The notes under the pieces were generated by a model. That model saw only the letters and a program-made list of their open reading frames with translations, searched no databases and was not told where the DNA came from. 42,394 bases of DNA from positions 1-42,394 of the forward strand of contig CAIWRI010000151.1 in assembly GCA_903915035.1 (NCBI GenBank), read 5' to 3'. This stretch comes from an uncultured Nitrosomonadales bacterium. GTDB taxonomy: Bacteria > Pseudomonadota > Gammaproteobacteria > Burkholderiales > Gallionellaceae. Of this stretch, positions 29,616 to 37,834 are shown piece by piece (position 1 is the stretch's first letter; each line of letters starts with the position of its first letter). Both the position numbers and the translations under genes were made by a program.

Positions 29616-30871
29616 CGTAATTCCATTCTCTTGTCAAACACGCCTTCTACCCAATTTATAACCATTTGATCATTCATTGCTCTGAAAGATTTTGAAAAGC
29701 ACATACCCAGCATAAGCCAAAGAAAAGCATAAGTTATAGTGAAATAGTTAACATCTTCAACCCAAGCATAAAGCCAACGAAATGCCATAAAAATTCCTAT
29801 TATTTTAGAGAAAATATTGTTAGATAAATTTATAGCCAAATAAGATGCTTGATAAAAAACCAGACCATATAAAATTACTCCTACTATTCCTGTCCAAGTA
29901 AAAACATTAAGAATAGCAACTTCATTTCCGCCCCTTTCCCCTCTGCCAGAAGGATCATCAGCACCAAATAAAACACTGTCATTACCTCTAGCCGGAGAGC
30001 GTCCTATCAACCAGTAATTATGTGTTATAGCGGACTCTAAAACTTCAACATATAAAGAACTACGCGTATCAGTCAATAGACTGGATTTCTTTACTTCATC
30101 ATTCCCATTTTCGTTACCCAGTTTAACATCGCTATCGGTGTAATCAGACAAATTAAATATATTAAAATTATCAGTTACGGCCAATGAAAAAAATATGATT
30201 GGAGCAACAAAAAGCAATCTCCGTATCCATTCATATACATTAATCGATATATATGCTCTTAAATAGTAAACAAAACTAAATAAAAAAGGTAAGATGAATT
30301 TAATTACTGTACTGCGTGAAGCCAAACTCCCTAAAACAACAAATAAGGTGATTGAAAGCACAATAATCTTCCACTTTTTAGGCAGAACAGGAAAAAAGAT
30401 CAAAAGAAAGCTGACAGGAACCAGATAAAACCCATACGCATCTGGAATCATCATAAAAGCTAATATACAAAATAGTCGTAATCCATAGTTCAAGAAATAA
30501 CGAAGAATACTTTGCATAATAACCGGATTAGTCGCGGTAAATGCCATGATCGGAATTAGCAGAGCCATTCCGTTAGAAATTAGGGCTTTCCAATCCCAAT
30601 AATTTTCAGCAACAAAACTAGCATATATCAAACAAATAATATTCCACCATAAATATAATGTAACCACTATCATATTTTTGGATTGACTTGTGTCGAAGAA
30701 AGTTCTGTTAGTTCTAAAGAAATTGTAAAGAATAATAAGATTTATAAACCACCATATTGTAGTATTCCCAATAGGAATGCCAGTTTTCGCATCAACATTG
30801 CTAGAAATGGTTGAGATTGCAATCAAAAGTATACCTAATGAAATTCGTTTCAATAAAACATCTTTAAGCAT
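29612..30871 (-). CDS. Wzy-like polysaccharide polymerase / O-antigen ligase family
   Basis: A 419-residue membrane protein with about ten to twelve hydrophobic helices and one large periplasmic loop (about residues 225-300) that contains SLLTDTRSSLYVEVL, IGRSPARGNDSVLF and GRGERGGNEVAILNVFTW. This layout is that of Wzy polymerases and O-antigen ligases, which link repeat units in the periplasm. Presence with a Wzx-like flippase in the same operon favours polymerase. Sequence identity in the family is low, so the call rests on topology and context. Confidence 0.78.
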   Translation of the reverse strand: MLKDVLLKRISLGILLIAISTISSNVDAKTGIPIGNTTIWWFINLIILYNFFRTNRTFFDTSQSKNMIVVTLYLWWNIICLIYASFVAENYWDWKALISNGMALLIPIMAFTATNPVIMQSILRYFLNYGLRLFCILAFMMIPDAYGFYLVPVSFLLIFFPVLPKKWKIIVLSITLFVVLGSLASRSTVIKFILPFLFSFVYYLRAYISINVYEWIRRLLFVAPIIFFSLAVTDNFNIFNLSDYTDSDVKLGNENGNDEVKKSSLLTDTRSSLYVEVLESAITHNYWLIGRSPARGNDSVLFGADDPSGRGERGGNEVAILNVFTWTGIVGVILYGLVFYQASYLAINLSNNIFSKIIGIFMAFRWLYAWVEDVNYFTITYAFLWLMLGMCFSKSFRAMNDQMVINWVEGVFDKRMELR

Positions 30872-31466
30872 TTAACTTCCTTAAAAATTGGGCTGGATTA
30901 CCAGCAAAAATTTCATTTTCTGGTATATCTTTAGTGACAACTGAACGGGCACCTATTATGGAGTTCATCCCAATAGTCACGCCCTTTAACACAACAGAGC
31001 CTGTTCCAATAAATACATTATCTCCTATGCAAACAGCTGATGAACTAATGTCTTGAGGGTTGCCATTAAATCTTCGTGCTTCAGGTTTGATGGCATGGAA
31101 ATCCGTATCTGCAATCGTAACATTTGCACCTAACAAGCACTCCTTACCCAATTCAACGCTTATCGCTGCACAAATTGACCCGCCGCTAATTCCGCTGTCA
31201 TTACCGATGAGTATTTTAGAATCACAGCGCAATGTCCGCAGAACTACGGGATGATTAACGCCTAAATCAGTAAAACGACTATCTGAACAAAGCACAACGC
31301 GATCTCCGAGTCGAATGGTTGATCCTTTAGTCATGCGTACAATGGGCATGCCATAGAAGCGTACATCTTTACCCAGTAGCACACCCATTGCTCTCAGGCG
31401 AAACGGCACATACAATTGCCACCATTCCTTCAATAACTTCAAGTAAATACGCGTAATTAAATTCAT
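30864..31466 (-). CDS. Hexapeptide-repeat acyltransferase (WbbJ/WcaF-like)
   Basis: A 200-residue left-handed beta-helix acyltransferase that would acetylate a sugar of the repeat unit. Hexapeptide turns run from about residue 48 (GSTIRLGDRVVLCSDSRF) to 185, with the catalytic-type His in TIADTDFHAIKP and the C-terminal IGMNSIIGARSVVTKDIPENEI followed by GNPAQFLRKL. It overlaps the polymerase by eight bases and the GT4 upstream by four. Confidence 0.88.
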   Translation of the reverse strand: MNLITRIYLKLLKEWWQLYVPFRLRAMGVLLGKDVRFYGMPIVRMTKGSTIRLGDRVVLCSDSRFTDLGVNHPVVLRTLRCDSKILIGNDSGISGGSICAAISVELGKECLLGANVTIADTDFHAIKPEARRFNGNPQDISSSAVCIGDNVFIGTGSVVLKGVTIGMNSIIGARSVVTKDIPENEIFAGNPAQFLRKLNA

Positions 31467-32671
31467 TGAATTATGTCTTTCAATTGCTGGCAGTATAAAT
31501 TTTCGTAGGAATCAACAACTATAGCAGGTGAAAATCGACTTTGAGAAGACTGGTACGCGGCTGTTCGAAAATTATTCCATTTTTCGCCATCCGTCAAAAT
31601 TGAAAGGAGCGCATCTGCTATTTCATTCACATTGGTCACATCAACCAATAAACCACCAGCACCAATCACCCAAGGCACTGCTCCACTATTTTTCCCACCA
31701 ACGACAGGCACGCCTAATGCCATTGCTTCTGCAATCACCATACCGAAAGATTCTTCCAGCGAGGAATGTAAAAACACATCGGCAATTGACATTTCTTCCA
31801 ATAAGTCTTCATACGGCAAACGCCCCACGAATTCCATACCCTCACCAATACCTTGAGCTTGAACCCACCTGTGTGCCTCTTCTCCTTGCCCGAATCCGCT
31901 ACCAAATAATCGCAACTTCGCGCTGCCAATACTGGCCCGCAGTTTTGCAAAAGCAAGCAATCCAGCCTGAGGATTCTTGAGTGTATCCCACCCATTAGAT
32001 ACCATCACAACAATCGGTTCGGCCTTCGATAAAGTGCGGGCAATTAATGGACGCTGAGTGATCTGATGCGGAATGGGATTAGGAATAACCTCAATCTGCT
32101 GCTTCACTAGCGTCCCCAATGCATTTTGCATATAGGGAGAAACGGTGGTGAGTATCCTTGCAACTCGCATTGCTTTCCGCGCCATAAAATATCGCCCAAA
32201 ACGGTACATATTAGGCATGTACTTCAAAATCTTTTGCGGAGCATCATGGCAAGTTACTACGTGCGGCTTATCCGAGGCTATGGCAGCCAATGCAAATTCA
32301 TAAGCCCAGTGCGCATGAACTACATCCGGGTTATCTTGACGAATAACTCGTTCTATATAGTGTCTTTCCAAACGAAAAAAGTCAACTATACGACCCAGAT
32401 GCCAACCATTCATGCGTATCGAATGCTTACGCACAGGGCAATAGTAAATTTTGAAATGCTCGCCTTGTGCAACAACTGGCTGAGCCAAATTTAACGGTAG
32501 ATCAACCGAAGTGGTGTACGCAGAAACCTCATGTCCGCGCGCTAGCAATTCCTCAATCAACGTCCCTAGCAAAGGAGCGCCGCCATAACCAACAGGTAAC
32601 GTAGAAACCTCACAATCAACAAAGCGTGCGATACTTTCAGTTGATATGGGACCTGCAATGCCGATTTTCAT
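31463..32671 (-). CDS. GT4 family glycosyltransferase
   Basis: A 402-residue GT-B enzyme. I start it at ATG 32671 (MKIGIAGPISTESIARF), preceded by GAGAG, since the longer frame runs back into the upstream gene. Motifs are VGYGGAPLLGTLIEELLARGHEV, VVHAHWAYEFALAAI, IVVMVSNGWDTLKNPQAGLLAF and the E-x7-E motif SLEESFGMVIAEAMALGVPVVG. It follows paralogue A after seven bases. Confidence 0.9.
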   Translation of the reverse strand: MKIGIAGPISTESIARFVDCEVSTLPVGYGGAPLLGTLIEELLARGHEVSAYTTSVDLPLNLAQPVVAQGEHFKIYYCPVRKHSIRMNGWHLGRIVDFFRLERHYIERVIRQDNPDVVHAHWAYEFALAAIASDKPHVVTCHDAPQKILKYMPNMYRFGRYFMARKAMRVARILTTVSPYMQNALGTLVKQQIEVIPNPIPHQITQRPLIARTLSKAEPIVVMVSNGWDTLKNPQAGLLAFAKLRASIGSAKLRLFGSGFGQGEEAHRWVQAQGIGEGMEFVGRLPYEDLLEEMSIADVFLHSSLEESFGMVIAEAMALGVPVVGGKNSGAVPWVIGAGGLLVDVTNVNEIADALLSILTDGEKWNNFRTAAYQSSQSRFSPAIVVDSYENLYCQQLKDIIQ

Positions 32672-32678
32672 AATTCTC

Positions 32679-33638
32679 TCACCAGTAACATGCACCCTCG
32701 ACCTTGCCGGAATTTTTGGGTTGTTCTTCTTCACCAGGTTTAACCCAATGTTCATTCATCAAAACTGAAAAATTATAGTCAGGATTATAACTTGGATTTT
32801 CCCAGCGCTTGCCGCGTATACCAAATAGCAATTGCAAACTACCACCTAAATGGAAGCCTTTTTTCCCCATACGCTTGGCATGAGCGGCAAGAGGGAAGCC
32901 ATAAGCTCCACAACCAATTAGACAAATATCGTAATCAACCGCATCCATTTGCGCTTTCATGTGATCTAAAGCATCAAACCAGGTTGAAAATACAGTTTTT
33001 TCACCTGCAATACTCTGAACAGCCTTGATAGTCTTTAACTCGAAAGCGGGTAATAAATTATTTTTGAAAATTAATTCACGTTTTTTATATTGAGATTCAA
33101 TAGTAGTTGCGAATGGATGAATAACTAATACTTTCTTTCCTTCTAATGCACGCGTCCATGGTAAATCAGAAAAGTAAGGATTTAATAGCTCAAGGTTTAT
33201 TTTCACTATAGATTCATCAATAAATAAACATTCTTCTGATAACCATGAGCCTAGTACATCGACTAGTGGAATATCCTGAATCATTAACTCACAAAATTTT
33301 TCAACTGATTGAATATTAGCAGGAAAGAAACCTGAAAAAGTATTCATCTGTTTAATGATGTTATCATTCCACCACCATTGTGAGATTTCTCCTTGGATGT
33401 AGCCAAACCAATTTTTCCTGGCATGTTTTACCCCCACATAATTAACCATGCACGCAAGTTCCGTACTACCAAATCGTGCGATCATGCTGGGTTTATTACT
33501 AGTCAAATTTTTATAAATGATTTCGCTTGACCTATTTGAATTTTGTTCACTTTGTATTGTGTTTTTTATGTTAACAGTAGAAGTTTTTAGAAACAACAAT
33601 CTAAGTATTTTAATCAAAATGATACTTAATTTATTCAT
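32679..33638 (-). CDS. Unassigned polysaccharide-cluster protein, CYW-tail family, paralogue A
   Basis: A 319-residue paralogue of the protein at 27031-27909. Shared blocks in the same order are MIARFGSTE, SGFFPANIQSV, DVLGSWLSEE, KKVLVIHPF, CLIGCGAYGFPLAAHAKRM, GGSLQLLFGIRGKRW, NEHWVKP and the terminal VEGACYW. It has a longer N-terminus with a hydrophobic stretch (KLSIILIKILRLLFLK) that might touch the membrane. The RFGxxE motif recalls GT-D fold enzymes; function otherwise unknown. Two diverged copies in one operon suggest separate acceptor or donor steps. Confidence 0.75.
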   Translation of the reverse strand: MNKLSIILIKILRLLFLKTSTVNIKNTIQSEQNSNRSSEIIYKNLTSNKPSMIARFGSTELACMVNYVGVKHARKNWFGYIQGEISQWWWNDNIIKQMNTFSGFFPANIQSVEKFCELMIQDIPLVDVLGSWLSEECLFIDESIVKINLELLNPYFSDLPWTRALEGKKVLVIHPFATTIESQYKKRELIFKNNLLPAFELKTIKAVQSIAGEKTVFSTWFDALDHMKAQMDAVDYDICLIGCGAYGFPLAAHAKRMGKKGFHLGGSLQLLFGIRGKRWENPSYNPDYNFSVLMNEHWVKPGEEEQPKNSGKVEGACYW

Positions 33639-33670
33639 AGTTAATCGAGTAATAATTTTAATAAAATAGT

Positions 33671-34276
33671 TTAGAGTTTTTGCTGAACTCTGACATCATT
33701 TTGTTTCATGATGTAACTTGCGGATGGAATAACTGTACAATTAGGGGGCACATCTTTAACTACAGTTGCATTTGCACCAATTATACAGTTATCACCTATT
33801 GAAATAGGGCCAAGCACAACCGAACCAGTGCATATTCTCACATTATTTCCAATTGTAGGAATTCCTTTTCCGCTATCGCCAATAGTAACATTCTGATTTA
33901 TCCAACAATTTTCACCGATAGACTTAGCGTGGATAATGGTAGAGTTACCATGTTGAATAAACAACCCACCACCTATATTCTCAGCACGTGTTCCGATAGA
34001 TAAAAACTTGAACTTTGGTAGAATCACTTCCAATAAAAAAGCTATGTGCATGTTTCTACTAATTATTGAAACCCTTGAATAAAAAATATTTCTAAATTCA
34101 GGACAAAATAACAAGACTCTTGTCAATATAATAAAATCATCCGCATCAGAATCAAAACCATAATCATAAGAAAATCTTTTTCCATCCTTTATTATTTGAT
34201 CTTTGTAGCCACAAAACCAAAATACCAAATAGTGAAAAAACAAGCAGGGAATGAATATATATTTAAGTTTATGCAT
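33671..34276 (-). CDS. Serine acetyltransferase-like hexapeptide protein
   Basis: A 201-residue protein with a C-terminal left-handed beta-helix of the CysE type: GGGLFIQHGNSTIIHAKSIG, INQNVTIGDSGKG, PTIGNNVRICTGSVVLGP and IGANATVVKDVPPNCTVIP. The catalytic His region QHGNST is present. In polysaccharide clusters such proteins acetylate sugars rather than serine; the cysK-type partner is absent here. AT-rich. Confidence 0.82.
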   Translation of the reverse strand: MHKLKYIFIPCLFFHYLVFWFCGYKDQIIKDGKRFSYDYGFDSDADDFIILTRVLLFCPEFRNIFYSRVSIISRNMHIAFLLEVILPKFKFLSIGTRAENIGGGLFIQHGNSTIIHAKSIGENCWINQNVTIGDSGKGIPTIGNNVRICTGSVVLGPISIGDNCIIGANATVVKDVPPNCTVIPSASYIMKQNDVRVQQKL

Positions 34277-34300
34277 GATTTTTAAATTTATTTATAATTA

Positions 34301-35308
34301 TTACTCAGAATGTAAACGACTTAACCTACTCACTGATTCCGTATTTAAACTACCATCCTCATCAGCAATAATCCATTTTTCATTTGCAGGATACCCATGC
34401 CAAAAATCACGTGGACAGACCTTAATACCTTTCGAAAGCAATGCCGGCTTATAAGAAAAAGAACTTTTGCTGGTAATTAACAAATCTGCAAAAACCATAT
34501 GCAGGAAAGATTCCTGAGCTCCTGACTCTAAGCAATATTCCACATTATCGAACTCATCAAATTCAGAGAAATCTTCTCGTTCACCCTGTGAAAATAGATA
34601 TATCTGAATTATTTTATCCGTTTGTATTGTGTTCAAAACTGAAATTAATATTTTTTTAAAATATTCAGTATCTTGCCAGCGCATTAGTAAATTTGGATTC
34701 CTGCTTGTTAGCCCTGATACAATATCGCCTCGTCGTACATGGATTGCGATATTAAAGTTTTCAGGTGAATATCGAAGTTGATCATTTCTTCTTGCATTTG
34801 CGCTATGAAACCGTTCCTGTATTTCATCTGACACACCATATTGATCCCGATAAAATTGGTCTTGTTCGAGCACAAAAACAATTTTTTTATCGTTATATGA
34901 TGTGGTAATTTTTCGAATTAGTTCGACTTCTTTTAGATTAAACTCATCAAATAGAGGAAGTGAAACCTTTCGGTATCCTTTGTTTATAACTAAAAAATCT
35001 AGTGACTCTTTTCCCTCACCAAATCCTAACAGGCGTTCCCATTGCTCTGATGAAAACGGAGTATGTGCATGTTGCATCCCAAATTCACGGGAAAACCATA
35101 AACCTGCAATCCAATTAGCCATTTGATGCCCGATGCCAGCACCTCGATTTGGTACAGCAGACACATAGCTTTTAGTTTCAATAGCTAAATTATTTCTAAA
35201 AAATAAAGCATGCCACCAGGAAGCGTAAATCATAGGATAATAAAACCGCCCTCGTGAGGCCCCTACAATTTTTGACCAAATTCTTTTTTTAATTTTAGAA
35301 AATGACAT
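34301..35308 (-). CDS. Fucosyltransferase-like protein (HxRRGD type)
   Basis: A 335-residue protein with FNIAIHVRRGDIVSG, matching the GDP-binding HxRRGD motif of alpha-1,2- and alpha-1,6-fucosyltransferases, an early GAGIGHQMANWIAGLWFSRE that resembles their G-x-G-N-Q start, and FADLLITSKSSFSYKPALLS as in motif III of those families. It probably adds fucose or a related deoxysugar to the repeat unit. Exact family (GT11, GT23 or another) is not clear from sight. No GDP-fucose synthesis genes are in the window. Confidence 0.7.
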   Translation of the reverse strand: MSFSKIKKRIWSKIVGASRGRFYYPMIYASWWHALFFRNNLAIETKSYVSAVPNRGAGIGHQMANWIAGLWFSREFGMQHAHTPFSSEQWERLLGFGEGKESLDFLVINKGYRKVSLPLFDEFNLKEVELIRKITTSYNDKKIVFVLEQDQFYRDQYGVSDEIQERFHSANARRNDQLRYSPENFNIAIHVRRGDIVSGLTSRNPNLLMRWQDTEYFKKILISVLNTIQTDKIIQIYLFSQGEREDFSEFDEFDNVEYCLESGAQESFLHMVFADLLITSKSSFSYKPALLSKGIKVCPRDFWHGYPANEKWIIADEDGSLNTESVSRLSRLHSE

Positions 35309-35313
35309 CGTTA

Positions 35314-36273
35314 CTAACCATTCACTCTAGGAAATCCATTAAAACGCCATAAAACCTTACTTACATAAATCTGAGTGAGTGCTAATATTTTGAGAATTTT
35401 AATTCGCCACAAATATTTTTCACATGAAGAAAAATCGCTTAAAACATCTTCACCTAGCTCATCCAGGAAAGCTCGAAGCTCTGAATATTCATTTCTACGG
35501 ATAAAAACCAATACAGCATGCCTTATTTCATACCGCTCGAAAATTAGAAACAGGTGATTTTTTTTCAATAAATTACGCCAGAGCTGATTGCAAATCTTAT
35601 ATCGTCTAGTTACATCTATATTGGCACTTTTTCGATTTACATTACTTTTAGTAGCTTGTCCAGGCACATTTCCACAATAAATGCTTAGCGGAAAACCGCA
35701 ATAAACAACATCGTCAAGCAACGCCATTGAATAGAGCAAGGCAAAATCTTCATTTTTTCTCATTCCAGCAGGGAAACCTTGTGATCGATTGAATACTGAT
35801 TTTTTAACCACTGTAGCACTGACATGCGTAAAAACATGAGGATTCTCAAAATAGTTTATGAGAATAATTTTCCCCTCGTACTTTCTCGCTATCCGTAAGT
35901 ATTCCCCATTATTATCTGTAACGTAGCCCGCACAGCAAAACATTCCTGCGTTCGGGTATAATCCAATACATTCCTTCATTTTTTCAAGATATTGAGGTAG
36001 CCATTCATCATCCCCATCCAGAAAGGCTATATGTTCATATTTTGCCTGCGCAACTCCATTGTTGCGGGCAACACTGACTCCCTGATTTTCCTGCTGAAAA
36101 ATCTTTATGCGTGGGTCGGTTATAAACTCATTAATAACCGAAACACCATCGTCAGTAGACCCATCATCGACAATGATTACTTCAAATTCCTGGAAAGTTT
36201 GTAAAAAAACGGATTCCAATGTTTTTCGTATGGTGTGCGTTTTGTTATATAGCGGTATAACAATTGAAAACAT
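35314..36273 (-). CDS. GT2 family glycosyltransferase
   Basis: A 319-residue GT-A enzyme beginning FSIVIPLYNKTHTIRKTLES, with VIIVDDGSTDDGVSVI, GVSVARNNGVAQAKYEHIAF and LDGDDEWLPQYLEKM (metal-binding DxDD). This is the standard pattern of inverting polysaccharide glycosyltransferases. It lies four bases downstream of the flippase gene and six upstream of the fucosyltransferase-like gene. Specificity unknown. Confidence 0.9.
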   Translation of the reverse strand: MFSIVIPLYNKTHTIRKTLESVFLQTFQEFEVIIVDDGSTDDGVSVINEFITDPRIKIFQQENQGVSVARNNGVAQAKYEHIAFLDGDDEWLPQYLEKMKECIGLYPNAGMFCCAGYVTDNNGEYLRIARKYEGKIILINYFENPHVFTHVSATVVKKSVFNRSQGFPAGMRKNEDFALLYSMALLDDVVYCGFPLSIYCGNVPGQATKSNVNRKSANIDVTRRYKICNQLWRNLLKKNHLFLIFERYEIRHAVLVFIRRNEYSELRAFLDELGEDVLSDFSSCEKYLWRIKILKILALTQIYVSKVLWRFNGFPRVNG

Positions 36274-36277
36274 CTTG

Positions 36278-37834
36278 TTAGCCTTTATAGAAATATTTTA
36301 ATTTTAACAACGATAGCTTTATTAGTAATGATTTAAGCAAAATATTGACTTGTGATCTTTCTTCGTTGTTAAAGCCGATCCACCACACAGACATTAGGAA
36401 GGCAATTAATGACATAAGGCATACCATAGCAAGCCTGACCACCCCACTTTGTAATATACAGAGTGGAGAAGCACTAATCAGCATCACCACAATAAAAGCG
36501 CAAAAACACCGAAATACTACATTAATTAAAAAGTTAGCAGCTGATAATGAGGCTAATTTACTAGCAAAAAAAAGTATAGTTGCGGAAGTAATAATTGAGT
36601 AGATAAGAAAGACAACATATATTTCGTATGGTGGCCATCCTGCCTCGAATCCAAAATATGTAATCGGCAAAGGCAAAAATGTAAGAATAGAAGTAATAAT
36701 TTGGAAGCTTTTAATATTTCCTATTGAGTTAATAGACGACACAAGTGTAATAAATAACTGTTCAATAAGATTTCTAATTAATAACAATTCGCAAAATATT
36801 ACCGCATATTGAGGAACTTTATTTAACCAAATATTTAAGACATAGGGCATCTCAATCAAAATTGGAATATAGAAGAACATCAGTAAAAAGAAGCCAAATT
36901 TACTTCCAAGCATAGATGCTTTTGTCATCAATTCAAAATTTCCGGCTCCTGCGCTTTTAGTAATTATCGGGTTGAGTGCCCTTAACATTGTCGAAGCAAA
37001 TGCGCTAAGCTGACCACTTAATTGAGTTGTGACTGCTTGAGCAGCATTTACTGAAGTCCCAAAATGAACATTCAAAACTGCGCCCTGACCGTAATTAGCT
37101 ATGATACTTGATGATGAACCCAGTAACGACCAGCCCGCGAAGGAAGTCATTTCGTTAAATAAGGGACGACTAAAATAGTGTTTTAAAGCTAATCCACACT
37201 CAATATAACGGCGATTACAATAGAGTATACGAATTACTAAAAGGACAATAGTCAGCAATGCAATTAATAAACCATAAAGTTGCAGTTTATCCGCAGTAGT
37301 ATGCTCTATTAGTAAGGCAATGCATAGCCTGAATATAGCTTCAATAATGCCTAAAACTGCAAAAAAAAGCATATTTTCACGCGCATTAATAACAGCATCA
37401 TAGGGTACACCCAGGATGGTAAAGAATGTGCTTGCAATCGCAAACTGATAAACCAGCCAGGCTGCGTGCAAACGTGCTGGATCAATTTTTAGCACTCCGT
37501 CAAAGAGAATAAAACCTGAGACTTCTAGCAATATCAACACAGCTATTGCAATAGCCAAATGCAGCACCATACTTACGTTAAATATCTGATGTAATCTCCC
37601 CTCATCACCTTGGCCTTCCGCAAAGGACATAAATCGCTGTGTTGCCGCAGCCATACTTGCATTTAAAAATGCGAGCATGGCTATTAGTCCACCCACCAGA
37701 TTAAAAATACCAAAATCTGTAACGCCTAAAGAATTTAATACAACACGCGTTGTGTATAGCGACAATACAACAGTAATCGCCATTTTTGCATAGAGAATAC
37801 CAGTGTTTTTAATCACACGATTTGCAGTCTTCAT
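36278..37834 (-). CDS. Wzx-like polysaccharide flippase
   Basis: A 518-residue membrane protein with about twelve to fourteen helices that would move lipid-linked repeat units across the inner membrane. The N-terminus RVIKNTGILYAKMAITVVLS followed by YTTRVVLNSLGVTDFGIFNLVGG is typical of the MOP-superfamily oligosaccharide flippases, and a further signature is YGQGAVLNVHFGTSVNAAQAV in the central helices. It overlaps the glycoside hydrolase gene by four bases (ATGA). Confidence 0.88.
   Translation of the reverse strand: MKTANRVIKNTGILYAKMAITVVLSLYTTRVVLNSLGVTDFGIFNLVGGLIAMLAFLNASMAAATQRFMSFAEGQGDEGRLHQIFNVSMVLHLAIAIAVLILLEVSGFILFDGVLKIDPARLHAAWLVYQFAIASTFFTILGVPYDAVINARENMLFFAVLGIIEAIFRLCIALLIEHTTADKLQLYGLLIALLTIVLLVIRILYCNRRYIECGLALKHYFSRPLFNEMTSFAGWSLLGSSSSIIANYGQGAVLNVHFGTSVNAAQAVTTQLSGQLSAFASTMLRALNPIITKSAGAGNFELMTKASMLGSKFGFFLLMFFYIPILIEMPYVLNIWLNKVPQYAVIFCELLLIRNLIEQLFITLVSSINSIGNIKSFQIITSILTFLPLPITYFGFEAGWPPYEIYVVFLIYSIITSATILFFASKLASLSAANFLINVVFRCFCAFIVVMLISASPLCILQSGVVRLAMVCLMSLIAFLMSVWWIGFNNEERSQVNILLKSLLIKLSLLKLKYFYKG

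Noticed and set aside
31528..31980. 150-residue plus-strand frame inside the GT4 gene
   Set aside because: Shadow of a well-supported glycosyltransferase with full motifs on the minus strand.
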